Assembly (NCBI RefSeq): GCF_023935105.1
Contig: NZ_CP096040.1
Coordinates: 5,003,001 to 5,067,000, forward strand
DNA: 64,000 nt
DNA from: Caulobacter segnis
GTDB taxonomy: Bacteria > Pseudomonadota > Alphaproteobacteria > Caulobacterales > Caulobacteraceae
Direction: 5' to 3'
Below are positions 35,483 through 45,163 of the stretch, piece by piece. A program made the position numbers and the translations under genes. The notes under the pieces are model-generated. The model worked only from the letters and a program-made list of their open reading frames with translations. It was not told the DNA's origin and made no database searches. Each line of letters starts with the position of its first letter. Within the stretch, counting starts at the first letter, position 1.

Positions 35483-38023
35483 ATGCGTTTGAAGACTAGT
35501 CGTGGGTGCTTTTGGTCGAAAGCTCTGGCCCTCGGCCTCCTGGCGCTGGCGCTTATCCCGTTCTGCACGACAGGCGTTGCGCGGGCTGAATCTCGAGTCG
35601 AACGACTGCGCGCCCTCGGCGAGGAGATCCGCGCGCACCACGGACGTCTCTCGCCCACCGATATCGAGGCCGTGGGTAAGGCCGCCATGAGCACATCCGG
35701 TCGAGCCCGGCTCTACGGTTTGTGGCGCACCCTTAGCTATTATCGCAACAATGGTCAGGACGCCGATTTCGAGCGGTGGGCCGATGAGGGTCGCCGTGTC
35801 GCCGCCCGCGACAAGGATGCGCCGCTTCAGGCGGTGATCTCCGTGTTGAGCGCGTCCAAGACGGCGATGAGCGCGCCCGGACGCCAGATCGACTTCACCC
35901 TTCTAGCCCGCCTGGTTCACCAGAACAAAGACGTCGATCACGTCGTCGAACTGGAACGCCTACGGCTGGAGGCCAACCAGGATCAATGGGCGGCGGCCAC
36001 GCGCAGCGGCGCGAAGTTGCTGGCCGCGACCCATGACGAGCCCATGGCCTTGCCGATCGCGGCCGAGGCCCACACCCTGCTCTCGCGCGTGTCGGCCGAC
36101 CTGGGCGATGATCGCGGGGCGCTCGAGCATCTGGCCGACGCGATCGCGATCGACCGCCAGACAGGCGCCGACACGCAGGATGCTGAACGCGTCTACAACC
36201 TGTCGCTTCTGGCGCTGAAAGCCGGCGAATTCGCATCGGCCGAAATGCTGTGGCGGTTGCACGGCGAAGTCATCGCGACATCGGGCGGGCCGCGGGCGCC
36301 GTTCTTCCACGCCTATCTCTGCGCTGCGATCGCCGATGCTCAAAGCCAGCCGTCGCGGGTCCTGACGTGTCTTCAGCCCGTCGCGTCCGCCCTCGATCGC
36401 GCCGACGACAGCTGGACTCTATCGGCCTTGCGCCTGCGTCTTGCGGCCCACGCTCGGACAGGCGACGCGGCCGGCGCACGAGGGGATCTTCTCCGATTGC
36501 AGGGCGCTCCCGCAAGGCTCAAAGACGACGATGCGTCCGATCAACTCAGCAGGGCCTATGTGCTGCGCGCCGAGGGAAAGGGCCTGGCGGCGTTTGAGGC
36601 CATGGATCTGTCCCGCCGGCGAACGCTTTGGCGGCTTCACGAGGATCACCAACGCAGGATCGCCGATATCGCTGGCGCTCTGCAGACCACGCTGGACGCC
36701 GAGCGGGACAAGGGCCAGCGCGCCGAGCGCGAAGCGCAGGTCCAAAGCCGCCTTTCGCTGGCTTGGAGCCTTGTCGCGGGCCTGCTGGGGATCGTCGCGC
36801 TGGGCGCCGTAACTTTCGTGTTTCAGCAACGGCGAACGGCCAGGGCCCTCGCCCAGGCGCGCGAGCGGGCCGAGGCCGCCAGCCAAGCCAAGTCGACCTT
36901 TCTGGCCACCATGAGCCACGAACTGCGCACGCCGCTCAATGGCATGCTCGGCCTAGCTCAAACCTTGAAGCTGGAGCCGCTCGAGCCGGGAGAACGCGAG
37001 CAGGTCGAACTGATCGAGGATTCTGGTCGAAACCTCCTGACCTTGCTCAATGACGTGCTCGACCTTTCCAAGATCGAGGCGGGCAAGCTGCGGATCGCGC
37101 CATTACGGGCCGATCTGGGGCGCAAATGCGAGCGCATGGTCAGGATCTACGGCGTGCTGGCCGCGGACAAGGGCATCACCCTCACCCTCGACATCGACAA
37201 GGACATTCCGCCGACCCTGATCTTCGATCCAGTGCGCGTGCGCCAATGCCTCTCCAATCTGCTGTCGAACGCCATCAAGTTCACCGAAACCGGCGGCGTG
37301 ACCTTACGTCTACGCTGCCGTCCGTCGGGCGACCACGAGGTCATCGCGCGGATCTCGATCAGCGACACGGGCATTGGCATGTCTCCCGAAGCCTGCACGC
37401 GCCTTTTTGGCGCCTTTGAGCAGGCGGATGCGACCACGGCCCACAGATTCGGCGGTACGGGGCTTGGCCTGAACATCACCCGCAGGCTGGCCAAGCTCAT
37501 GGGAGGCGATGTCACGGTCGAAAGCCAAGCCGGCGCTGGATCAACGTTCACCCTCAGCTTCCGCTGCCAGGTCCCGACAGTCGACGCGCCGAGCGCGTCA
37601 CGGGGCCATGATGTCTCGACACCGTTGCCATCCAACTTGAAAATCCTGCTCGTCGAGGACCATCCGGTGAACCGCAAGGTGATCGGGTTGATGCTGACCG
37701 CGCTCGAATGCCAGCTGGCGGAGGCGGAGAACGGCCAAGTCGCGCTTGACCGCTTGGCGACCGAACCATTCGACCTGATCCTCATGGACGTCAACATGCC
37801 CGTCTTGGGCGGGCTGGAGGCCACGCGTCGGGTGCGCGCCGAACTCGGACTCGACGCGATCCCCATTATCGGCCTCACGGCGGACGCCATGGATCATCAG
37901 GTGCAGGCCTGCCTTGACGCGGGCATGACCGACGTCGTGATCAAGCCGGTGGAACTGGCTGCGCTGCTCTCGTCGATGGGAAGGGTGATGGGCGCTGCAA
38001 GAACCATCGCGGCGCTGACCTGA
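35483..38023 (+). CDS. Hybrid histidine kinase with signal peptide and helical periplasmic sensor
   Basis: This membrane kinase has 846 residues from the ATG at 35483, behind a GGTGGTGAG ribosome site. A cleavable-type signal peptide ends near GVARAES. Residues ~30-400 form an Ala-rich helical, TPR-like periplasmic sensor. One membrane helix follows at ~415-440, then a short coiled coil (QARERAEAASQAKS). Next come the His box FLATMSHELRTPLNGM (His479), the ATPase domain (NLLSNAIKF, DTGIGMS, GGTGLGL) and a C-terminal receiver with Asp769 in LILMDVNMPVLGG. TPR-type periplasmic sensors often read peptides, polysaccharides or protein partners. Target and ligand are unknown. Confidence 0.9.
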   Translation: MRLKTSRGCFWSKALALGLLALALIPFCTTGVARAESRVERLRALGEEIRAHHGRLSPTDIEAVGKAAMSTSGRARLYGLWRTLSYYRNNGQDADFERWADEGRRVAARDKDAPLQAVISVLSASKTAMSAPGRQIDFTLLARLVHQNKDVDHVVELERLRLEANQDQWAAATRSGAKLLAATHDEPMALPIAAEAHTLLSRVSADLGDDRGALEHLADAIAIDRQTGADTQDAERVYNLSLLALKAGEFASAEMLWRLHGEVIATSGGPRAPFFHAYLCAAIADAQSQPSRVLTCLQPVASALDRADDSWTLSALRLRLAAHARTGDAAGARGDLLRLQGAPARLKDDDASDQLSRAYVLRAEGKGLAAFEAMDLSRRRTLWRLHEDHQRRIADIAGALQTTLDAERDKGQRAEREAQVQSRLSLAWSLVAGLLGIVALGAVTFVFQQRRTARALAQARERAEAASQAKSTFLATMSHELRTPLNGMLGLAQTLKLEPLEPGEREQVELIEDSGRNLLTLLNDVLDLSKIEAGKLRIAPLRADLGRKCERMVRIYGVLAADKGITLTLDIDKDIPPTLIFDPVRVRQCLSNLLSNAIKFTETGGVTLRLRCRPSGDHEVIARISISDTGIGMSPEACTRLFGAFEQADATTAHRFGGTGLGLNITRRLAKLMGGDVTVESQAGAGSTFTLSFRCQVPTVDAPSASRGHDVSTPLPSNLKILLVEDHPVNRKVIGLMLTALECQLAEAENGQVALDRLATEPFDLILMDVNMPVLGGLEATRRVRAELGLDAIPIIGLTADAMDHQVQACLDAGMTDVVIKPVELAALLSSMGRVMGAARTIAALT

Positions 38024-38046
38024 ACCACACCATACGCCTTGAGCGC

Positions 38047-38958
38047 TCACGGCGCCGGCAAAGCCCGGGACGAGGCTTTCGCCGCCAGGTAGTCAGCCTC
38101 CCACCAGCCCAGTAGGCCCCTCTCGCCCATGATGGAGAAAAAGCGCATCAGGATCAGGCGATGACGCTCGGCGAACTGCCGCCAGATGGGCGTGTCGAGC
38201 AGCGCGTACGTGATGAGGTAACCGCGAGGCGTCTTGCTGCACAGGCCGTTTTCGACAAGCCGCAACAGATTACGCCTTACGGTCTCGCCCGGCAGTCCAA
38301 GAGACCGCGACAGGGATAGGGCGGAGATGGGCTTGCTCGCCACAGGCTTCGTCGCTTGGCACGCGCGCAAGACCGCAAACAGCAAGACGATATCGAACGG
38401 CTCTTGCACCATGGGCAAAAGCGCCTCGATCAGCCGCAGGAAATGGTCCCCCCAAAGCCGCATCATGTAGCGATGGGGAATCTCGTCATCGCTGACCTTG
38501 TGGGCTGGCGCGCCAAGCGCGCCTTCGCGCCGGAGAGCGCCGTAAAGGTCCCCGATCGCCCGCCATGTCGCCTCGGCGGTCGCGACGTAAACGGGCGTCT
38601 CCGTGACGCTCTGGGGCATGAAGACCCCAGCCTTCGTCTGGACCATAAATCCGGCCTTGACCATCCGCGCCACCCGCCGCCGCGCGGTTTCCTGAGGGAC
38701 GCCAAGCGAGATGGCCACGGATCGGACGCGCACGGGCCGACGCAGGTCGTCGGGCGGTGAGCTGTTAAGTCCGGCATACGCCTTTTGAAGCGCCAAGTTG
38801 CGATTCATGGACGCTAGGTTGGCTTGACCTATGGCCAGCGCCAAAAGCGTGTCCAGCGCGGAGGGATATGCCCCTCGCAGGAATCCGCTGGCGATAAGGT
38901 CAGCCGAGAGCGCCAGACAAAGTTTTTCCACGGTCCTGTCGGCGTCCGAGGCCGTCAT
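38047..38958 (-). CDS. DNA-binding regulator with two winged-helix segments
   Basis: The protein has 303 residues from the ATG at 38958, preceded by GAGGAG. Two similar helix-turn-helix regions are visible: one around 75-110 (VAISLGVPQETARRRVARMV) and one around 205-245 (LSLSRSLGLPGETVRRNLLRLV). The region between them (YMMRLWGDHFLRLIEAL) is helical. I do not recognise a named family; the paired wings suggest a regulator binding as a pseudo-dimer. It converges on the hybrid kinase with 23 bases between stops. Confidence 0.75.
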   Translation of the reverse strand: MTASDADRTVEKLCLALSADLIASGFLRGAYPSALDTLLALAIGQANLASMNRNLALQKAYAGLNSSPPDDLRRPVRVRSVAISLGVPQETARRRVARMVKAGFMVQTKAGVFMPQSVTETPVYVATAEATWRAIGDLYGALRREGALGAPAHKVSDDEIPHRYMMRLWGDHFLRLIEALLPMVQEPFDIVLLFAVLRACQATKPVASKPISALSLSRSLGLPGETVRRNLLRLVENGLCSKTPRGYLITYALLDTPIWRQFAERHRLILMRFFSIMGERGLLGWWEADYLAAKASSRALPAP

Positions 38959-39100
38959 CTCCTCGGAACCTTGTAGAGGTTCTGCCTCAATAGCGCGCGC
39001 ACGACACCTGCCCCAGACCAGGTCGCCCCGTTGAAAGCTATTCCTTGGGGGTGGCGGGCGCAACTGATGGACGCCAAGACTTGGCGCTTGATCGCGGTCG

Positions 39101-39538
39101 CTAGTCGCCACCGGCGGCCTGGAACAGCGCCGGCAACAGCGCCAAGGCGATCCCGATCCCCGCAAGGGCCGGCCAGCGCCAGAGACCCATGCCGCGCCAA
39201 GCGCTGGCCCAGGCCGTCGCGATCCCGCCGTCGCGTGACAGCCGCAAGGCGTAGACCGCCACACCGGACACCGACAGAGAGGTCAGGACCAAGCCGAACA
39301 CAAACCAGATCAGCTTGGTTACAGCCCCGCCAACCGTGCCGAAATGCAAGGGGTCGGCCATTTCGGAGAGGCGCTGGTGCGCGGTCGAGAACGGACGGTG
39401 CGCCAGCCGTTCGAGTTACGGCTGAAAGACCAGTAACGCGCCCGTCAGCCCTTGCATGGCCCAGAGCGCGCCGATCACCAATCCGGCCCAACGATGTGCG
39501 AACACCGCTACGCCGCGCGGGCTGAGCGCCCCGCTCAT
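39101..39538 (-). pseudogene. PepSY-associated membrane protein, internally deleted
   Basis: The ATG at 39538 overlaps the RraA-like stop as ATGA and begins a typical PepSY_TM N-terminus (FAHRWAGLVIGALWAMQGLTGALLVF). After 40 codons there is a TAA. The same frame then resumes with the family's C-terminal part (PFSTAHQRLSEMADPLHFGT, IWFVFGLVLTSLSVSG) to the stop at 39101. About 250 central residues are missing. Intact homologues are ~370-residue inner-membrane proteins, often encoded beside siderophore TonB receptors and thought to reduce or process imported iron chelates. It ends the operon that holds a TonB receptor and Fbp-type importer. Confidence 0.8.
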
Positions 39539-40203
39539 CGCGACGCCATGGCTTGGGCGATCAGGCGGTTGGCGCCGGAAATGTCCGCCAGAGCCTCGCC
39601 CGCTCTCAGGCGCGTCAGCACGTCGAGCTCGTCCTGCTGCATCTGGATCGCGCGGCGTGCGAGCGTCTCGACGCGATCAGGCGGCAGCACGACCACGCCG
39701 CTCTCATCGGCCAGGACCGCGTCGCCCGGATTGATCGCAACGCCACCGACCGAGACCGGCACGTTCAAAGCGCTTTCCAGGCCGAGGAACTTGGTGGTCA
39801 GGGACGTGGAGCCGCGACACCAGACCGGCATCTCCGCGCGGCGGATTTCCCCGAAATCCGTAGCCGGACCGTCGATCACGACGGCGGCGATACCCTTCAG
39901 CCTCGCGGCGTTGGTGGTCACCCCGCCCCAGCAGGCGTGACGGGTGTCGCCGCAGCGCTCGATCACCAGCACGTCGCCCGGCCGCGCGGTGCTGACCGCG
40001 TGATGCAGCAGGGTCGAGTCCGCGCCGGGGATGCGCACCGTCACCGCCGTGCCGGCCACGCGCGGGCCGTCCCATACCGAGCGGATCGCCGGATCGACGA
40101 AGCCGTGGTGCAGCACGTGGCCCAGGGTGGCGGTCTCGACCTGCTCCAACAGGGCGATCAGATCGGCGGGGATTTGCGCGGGCATGGGATTGATCGTGAA
40201 CAT
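39535..40203 (-). CDS. RraA/HMG-aldolase-family protein with altered active site
   Basis: This trimeric RraA-fold protein has 222 residues. Relatives cleave 4-hydroxy-4-methyl-2-oxoglutarate or decarboxylate oxaloacetate. The family's glycine-x20-Arg-Asp signature is recognisable as GGVTTNAARL to DGPATDFGEI, but the catalytic Arg is Thr115 while the metal-ligand Asp116 is kept. Classical aldolase activity is therefore doubtful. It follows eutC by 3 bases in the minus-strand operon and may act on a product of the upstream HpcH-type aldolase, or may be a ligand-binding relative. Confidence 0.82.
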   Translation of the reverse strand: MFTINPMPAQIPADLIALLEQVETATLGHVLHHGFVDPAIRSVWDGPRVAGTAVTVRIPGADSTLLHHAVSTARPGDVLVIERCGDTRHACWGGVTTNAARLKGIAAVVIDGPATDFGEIRRAEMPVWCRGSTSLTTKFLGLESALNVPVSVGGVAINPGDAVLADESGVVVLPPDRVETLARRAIQMQQDELDVLTRLRAGEALADISGANRLIAQAMASR

Positions 40204-40206
40204 GGC

Positions 40207-40965
40207 TCAGGCCTCCAGGGCGCGGTTCGGGACCTCGGCGGCCAGCGCCGGATCGAAATCGTCCTTCAGCCCCACCCCTGTCAGGGCGCGGGCGCGGGCC
40301 TGATGCAGCAGCCAGGCGAGCTTGGCGGCGGTGGCCTCGTAGGACAGGCCGCGCGGCGGACGGATGTTGGAGACGCAGTTGCGCTCGCTGTCGGCGCGGC
40401 CTGATCGCGGCCCCCAGGTCAGGTAGGCGCCCAGGCTGTCGGGCGAGCTGAGGCCGGGGCGCTCGCCGATCAGCATCAGCGACATGGCCGCGCCCAGGCT
40501 CTCGCCGATCTCGTCGCCCAGGGCCACCCGCGCTTGCCGGGCCAGGACGATCGGCGCGATGCGCCAGCCGGCGAGCCGTTCGCGCAACGCCGCGACCACG
40601 GCGGGCGCGTGGGCCTGAACCGCCCTCGCGGACAAGCCGTCGCCGATGACGATGACCAGGTCATGGCCTTGCTCCGCCGCCCGCAGCCGCTCGACGGAGT
40701 CGGCGTCCAGGCGCCGTCCCAGGTCGGGTCTTTGCAGATAGGCCGCACGGCTATCGGCGCAGCTGGACACGGTGATGGTCGCGTCTCCAACCAGAGCGCC
40801 GACCAGGGCGTCGGCGTCCATAGGCGCATGGACAGCGTCGCGGGCCAGGGCGTGATCGCTCTGGAAGGCCAGCATCGCGGCGGTCGGCAGCCCCGCTCCC
40901 GCCCGTCCCAGGCCGATCCGGGCGTCGGTGGCGGCGCGCAGGCGGGTCATCAAGGCTCCCGTCAC
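40207..40965 (-). CDS. eutC: Ethanolamine ammonia-lyase small subunit
   Basis: This is the small subunit of the adenosylcobalamin enzyme that converts ethanolamine to acetaldehyde and ammonia. It has 252 residues, with the family segments DARIGLGRAGAGLPT, LVIVIGDGLSARAV, MSLMLIGERPGLSSPDSLG and ERNCVSNIRPPRGLSY. It overlaps eutB by 4 bases. No EutA reactivase, adenosyltransferase, EutE or microcompartment shell gene is nearby, as in other non-compartment EutBC systems. Confidence 0.95.
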   Translation of the reverse strand: MTGALMTRLRAATDARIGLGRAGAGLPTAAMLAFQSDHALARDAVHAPMDADALVGALVGDATITVSSCADSRAAYLQRPDLGRRLDADSVERLRAAEQGHDLVIVIGDGLSARAVQAHAPAVVAALRERLAGWRIAPIVLARQARVALGDEIGESLGAAMSLMLIGERPGLSSPDSLGAYLTWGPRSGRADSERNCVSNIRPPRGLSYEATAAKLAWLLHQARARALTGVGLKDDFDPALAAEVPNRALEA

Positions 40966-42350
40966 GCCAGCACCCTCGGCAGCGCCAGGATCGCTCCGAC
41001 CTGATCCAGCGCCTTCGGACGGACGCCGCCGCGCGCGTCCAGCAGCCCGATCTGGTCGAGCCAGGCGGCGAACTCCGGCGCGGGTCGCAGGTTCAGGACC
41101 TGACGCAGGTAGAGCGCGTCATGGAAGCTGGTGGACTGGTAGTTGAGCATGATGTCGTCGGCGCCGGGCACGCCGATGACGAAGTTGACCCCGGCCACCC
41201 CGAGGAGGGTCAGCAGGTCGTCCATGTCGTCCTGGTCAGCCTCGGCGTGGTTGGTGTAGCAGACGTCCACACCCATCGGCAGGCCCAGCAGCTTGCCGCA
41301 GAAGTGGTCTTCCAGCCCGGCTCGGACGATCTGTTTGCCGTCATAGAGGTACTCGGGACCGATGAAGCCGACCACGGTGTTGACCAGCAGTGGCGAGAAC
41401 GCCCGCGCCACGGCATAGGCCCGGGTTTCCATGGTCTGCTGATCGGCGCCGTGATGGGCGTCGGCCGAGAGGGCCGCGCCCTGCCCGGTCTCGAAGTACA
41501 TGACGTCCTGACCGACGGTCCCGCGGTTCAGCGACAGAGCCGCCTCGCGCCCTTCGCGCAGCACGGACAGGTCGACGCCAAAACCGCTGTTGGCCTTCTG
41601 GCTGCCGGCGATCGATTGGAACACCAGGTCCACCGGCGCGCCGCGCTCGATCGCCGCGATGGTGTTGGTAATGTGAGTGAGGATGCAGCTCTGGGTCGGG
41701 ATCGCATAGGCCTGGCGCAGATCGTCGATCAGCCGCAGCAGGGTCGTGGCGCCCGCGACGCTGTCGGTGGCCGGATTGACCCCGATGACCGCGTCACCGC
41801 TGCCCATCAGCAGACCATCCAAGATGATCGCCGCGACGCCGGCCGGATCATCGGTCGGATGGTTGGGCTGCAGCCGGACGGCCAGGGCGCCGGCCTCGCC
41901 CAGGGTGTTGCGAAAACGACTGACCACCTGGATCTTGCGCGCGATGGCGATCAGGTCCTGGTTACGCATCAGCTTGCAGACGCCCGCGACCATTTCCGGC
42001 GTCAGGCCCGGCGATAGCCGCGCCAGGGCCGGCCCGTCCGCAGTGTCGCCGAGCAGCCAGTCGCGGAAATCGCCGACGGTCAGGTGCGAGATCGGCGCGA
42101 AGGCCTGCGCGTCGTGCCCGTCGATGATCAGCCGGGTGACCTCGTCATCCTCGTAGGGAACGATGGCGTCGGTCAGGAACGCCTTCAGCGGCAGGTCCGC
42201 CAGCGCGCGCCTAGCCGCCACGCGCGTCGCGGCGTCGGGGGCGGCGACGCCGGCCAGGGCGTCGCCCGATCGAAACGGCGAGGCGGCCGCCAGCAGGGCC
42301 TTCAGATCGTCGAACCGATAGCGCGTGCCGCCCAGGTCGATCGTCGGCAT
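40962..42350 (-). CDS. eutB: Ethanolamine ammonia-lyase large subunit
   Basis: This is the catalytic TIM-barrel subunit, 462 residues, full length for the family. Conserved segments include AVIGVNPATDSV, QSCILTHITNT, FQSIAGSQKANSGFGV, MYFETGQGAALSADAHHGADQQT and DVCYTNHAEADQDDMD, covering substrate and cobalamin sites. It begins 4 bases after the ABC ATPase stop, so lyase and importer are made together. The substrate is probably ethanolamine or a short vicinal amino alcohol. Pairing with a ferric-type ABC importer and TonB receptor is unusual. Confidence 0.95.
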   Translation of the reverse strand: MPTIDLGGTRYRFDDLKALLAAASPFRSGDALAGVAAPDAATRVAARRALADLPLKAFLTDAIVPYEDDEVTRLIIDGHDAQAFAPISHLTVGDFRDWLLGDTADGPALARLSPGLTPEMVAGVCKLMRNQDLIAIARKIQVVSRFRNTLGEAGALAVRLQPNHPTDDPAGVAAIILDGLLMGSGDAVIGVNPATDSVAGATTLLRLIDDLRQAYAIPTQSCILTHITNTIAAIERGAPVDLVFQSIAGSQKANSGFGVDLSVLREGREAALSLNRGTVGQDVMYFETGQGAALSADAHHGADQQTMETRAYAVARAFSPLLVNTVVGFIGPEYLYDGKQIVRAGLEDHFCGKLLGLPMGVDVCYTNHAEADQDDMDDLLTLLGVAGVNFVIGVPGADDIMLNYQSTSFHDALYLRQVLNLRPAPEFAAWLDQIGLLDARGGVRPKALDQVGAILALPRVLA

Positions 42351-42354
42351 CGGC

Positions 42355-43431
42355 CTAACGCGCGATCAGCAGCGTGTCGCGCGGCTCGAATACCGCGAAG
42401 ATCGGCCCCGGCTCGAGCACCTCCTCGGCCTCGGCGACCAGGGTATGGCCACTGATCTCCAGGCCATAGGCGTGTCGCGCCCCCAGATAGGTGCGGTCGA
42501 TGATCGCGCCGGCCAGCACGTTGAGGCCAGGATCGGTCGGCGCTAGGCGCGAAAGGCGGATGTGTTGGGGCCTGACCGTGACGATCCCGTCGTCGGCGCT
42601 GGGCGAGCCGGCGGCCACCGCGCGCAGAGCGACGCCCGCCTCGGTCATCACCGGCGTGATATCGTCCACCGTCGCGCCCGTCCGCCGCACCGGCAGGAAG
42701 TTGCTGGCCCCGATGAAGTCGGCGACGAAGGTGTTGGCGGGGCGGCGATAGATGGTCTCGGGCCGGTCCAGCTGGACAATCCGACCCTTGTCCATCACCG
42801 CGATGCGGTCGCTGAGCGCCAGGGCCTCTTCCTGGTCGTGGGTGACGTAGATCGTGGTTAGGCCCAGCTGGCGCTGCAACGATTTCAGCCAGCTTCGCGC
42901 CTTGAGCCGCAGCTTGGCGTCCAGGTTCGAGAGCGGCTCGTCGAGCAGCAGCAGGGTCGGCCGGAACACCAAGGTGCGGGCCAGGGCCACGCGTTGCTGC
43001 TGGCCGCCGGACAGTTCGTGCGGAAAGCGCGCGCCGTACTCACCCATATCGACCAGCGACAGGGCCTCGGCGATGCGCGGCGCCTGCTCGGCCTTGCTGA
43101 CGCCGCGCAGCTTCAGCGGAAAGGCCAGGTTCTGGGCGACCGTCATATGCGGCCACAGGGCGTAGGACTGAAAGACGAGGCCGAGATTCCGGCGCTCGGG
43201 CGGCACATCGACCTTGCCAGCGCCGTCGAAGAAGGTCTGGCCGCCCACCCGGATCACGCCGCCCGTGGGGGTGTCGAGGCCGGCGATCGCGAACAGGGTC
43301 GTCGATTTGCCGCAACCGGACGGGCCCAGCAGGGTCAGGAACTCGCCCTGCGCCACATGCAGGTTGACGTCGTGCAGGGCGGTGACGTCGCCAAACCGCT
43401 TGGAGAGGTTCTCGACAGAAACATCAGACAT
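42355..43431 (-). CDS. ABC importer ATPase (FbpC/PotA type)
   Basis: This cytoplasmic ATPase drives the importer encoded upstream. It has 358 residues. Walker A GPSGCGKST, signature LSGGQQQR, Walker B LLLLDEPLSNLD and the H-loop THDQEEAL are all intact. The C-terminal ~110 residues form a TOBE-like regulatory domain. It overlaps the permease gene by 8 bases. Family relatives import ferric iron, polyamines, 2-aminoethylphosphonate or related small molecules. The coupling to eutBC suggests an amino-alcohol-like cargo. Confidence 0.92.
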   Translation of the reverse strand: MSDVSVENLSKRFGDVTALHDVNLHVAQGEFLTLLGPSGCGKSTTLFAIAGLDTPTGGVIRVGGQTFFDGAGKVDVPPERRNLGLVFQSYALWPHMTVAQNLAFPLKLRGVSKAEQAPRIAEALSLVDMGEYGARFPHELSGGQQQRVALARTLVFRPTLLLLDEPLSNLDAKLRLKARSWLKSLQRQLGLTTIYVTHDQEEALALSDRIAVMDKGRIVQLDRPETIYRRPANTFVADFIGASNFLPVRRTGATVDDITPVMTEAGVALRAVAAGSPSADDGIVTVRPQHIRLSRLAPTDPGLNVLAGAIIDRTYLGARHAYGLEISGHTLVAEAEEVLEPGPIFAVFEPRDTLLIAR

Positions 43432-45163
43432 CGCGGTGCGTCCTTGTGATGAGGCGCGCGGCCGTCACGAAGAGGAAGGTGATCAGAAGCTGGATGACCG
43501 ACAGGGCGGCGACCGCGCCGCTGTTGCCGTTGGCCCAGAAGGACAACATGGTCGTGCCGATGATCTCGGCGCCCGGCGCGAACAAGAACACCGCCGAGGC
43601 GTATTCCTTCAGCATGCCCAGGAACAGCAGGGTGAAGGCCGAGAACAGGGCGGGCTTCATCAGGGGCAGGACGATGCGGGTCGAGACCGTCCACCAGCTG
43701 GCGCCGACCGAGCGGGCGCTCTGGTCCAGCTCCTTACCGATCTGCATCATGGCCGGCGCCAGGGCGCCATAGGCCGTGGGCATGCCGCGCATGGCGAAGG
43801 CGATCATCAGGATCCAGATCGTGCCCTGCAGCAGGCTGGCGCCGGGGATCAGCAGCATCGCCCAGAAGAAACCGATGCCGGCCACCACGCCGGGCATGGC
43901 GCGCGGATAGAGGGCGACATATTCCAGCTGTCGCCGGAACGGGAAGCTGGAACGCTGCACGACCAGGGCCAGCAGGGCCACGAAAGTCGTGGCCCCGACG
44001 CCGCCGACGAAGGCGATGACGACGCTGTTGGTGATCGAGCGGATATAGGCCGGGTACTTGGCTAGGATCGTGAAGTTGTCGAAGGTCAGCAGCTCGAACG
44101 GCGACAGCAACGGCGTCAGGAAGGTCGTGAAGGCTCGCAGCACGATGCCGATCAGGGGGATCAGCAGGGCCAGGACGAGATAGAGCCACAGCGCCGCGGC
44201 GATCGGCGGCCCGGCCTTGCCCAGGTCGGCGACCTTGGGTCGCTGGGCCTTACCCTTCACGGTGACGAACCGGCCGGCCTTGCTCAGCAGCAGGCCCTGC
44301 AGGACCAGCAGTCCCGAGACAATGGCGAGCAGCAGGGCGGCGGCCGCGCCCACCAGCCCATAGTCGGGGGTGATCGCGCCCAGGCCCCGGCTGAACAGGA
44401 AGGTGGTGAAGAACTCCAGGCCGGCGGGGCGTCCAAACACCAGCGGCACCGCCAGCATCTCCAACGAACCGATGAACACCAGAAGGGCGCTGTAGATGAT
44501 CGCCGGCCGCATCAGCGGCAGCGAGATCGACCACAGCACCCGCAGGGCGCCCGCGCCCATGCTGCGACCGGCGTCCTCCAGCGTGGCGTCGGCCATCCGC
44601 GCCGAGCTCGAGCAGAACAGATAGACCAACGGCGCCTGGGTGACGCCCGCGACGATGGCCATGCCGGGGATCGAATACATGTCCCAGGGCGGCACGCCGA
44701 TCAGGCGCTCGCCCAGCAGGGTGATGTAACCCGACGGCCCGTAGATGATGTACCAGGCGAAGGCCGTCACCAGCTGCGAGATGTACATCGGCCACAGCAC
44801 CAGCGGTCGCAGCCAGCGCCGGCCTGGCAGGTTGGTGCGCTCAATGAACAGGGCGAAGACCACGCCCGCCGCGCAGGCGACCAAGGTCGTCAGGCCGGCC
44901 AGCTGGAACGAGTTGGCGAGCACGTCGTGGAAGTCGGGGTCGCCGAAAAGCCGCGAATAGTTGCGCAGCGTCAGCGCGCCGGTCTCATACAACGGCTTGT
45001 CGAGGAAGGACTGCCAGAGGATCGGGCCCAGGGGCGCGGCGACCAGGATGACGGTGACGATCGCCGTCGCCCACTGGATCAGCAAGGCATGCGATAGCGA
45101 CGAGCGGCCGTCGAGAAGCTTGGCGGATGCGGGCATGGGGGCTCCAGAGCTCGCGCGGCTCAT
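43424..45163 (-). CDS. ABC importer permease, fused double-domain (FbpB type)
   Basis: The permease has 579 residues and about 12 membrane helices arranged as two BPD-type halves, each with a coupling-helix motif (one near residue 215, DAGRSMGAGALRVLWSISLP; one near 480, DQSARSVGASWWTVSTRIVLP). This fused form is typical of FbpB and of 2-aminoethylphosphonate PhnU/V-like importers. It overlaps the binding-protein gene by 4 bases and the ATPase gene by 8 bases. Confidence 0.92.
   Translation of the reverse strand: MSRASSGAPMPASAKLLDGRSSLSHALLIQWATAIVTVILVAAPLGPILWQSFLDKPLYETGALTLRNYSRLFGDPDFHDVLANSFQLAGLTTLVACAAGVVFALFIERTNLPGRRWLRPLVLWPMYISQLVTAFAWYIIYGPSGYITLLGERLIGVPPWDMYSIPGMAIVAGVTQAPLVYLFCSSSARMADATLEDAGRSMGAGALRVLWSISLPLMRPAIIYSALLVFIGSLEMLAVPLVFGRPAGLEFFTTFLFSRGLGAITPDYGLVGAAAALLLAIVSGLLVLQGLLLSKAGRFVTVKGKAQRPKVADLGKAGPPIAAALWLYLVLALLIPLIGIVLRAFTTFLTPLLSPFELLTFDNFTILAKYPAYIRSITNSVVIAFVGGVGATTFVALLALVVQRSSFPFRRQLEYVALYPRAMPGVVAGIGFFWAMLLIPGASLLQGTIWILMIAFAMRGMPTAYGALAPAMMQIGKELDQSARSVGASWWTVSTRIVLPLMKPALFSAFTLLFLGMLKEYASAVFLFAPGAEIIGTTMLSFWANGNSGAVAALSVIQLLITFLFVTAARLITRTHRDV

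Noticed and set aside
40207..42350. Ethanolamine microcompartment locus
   Set aside because: EutB and EutC are clear, but no shell protein, EutA, EutE or EutD gene is present in the window.
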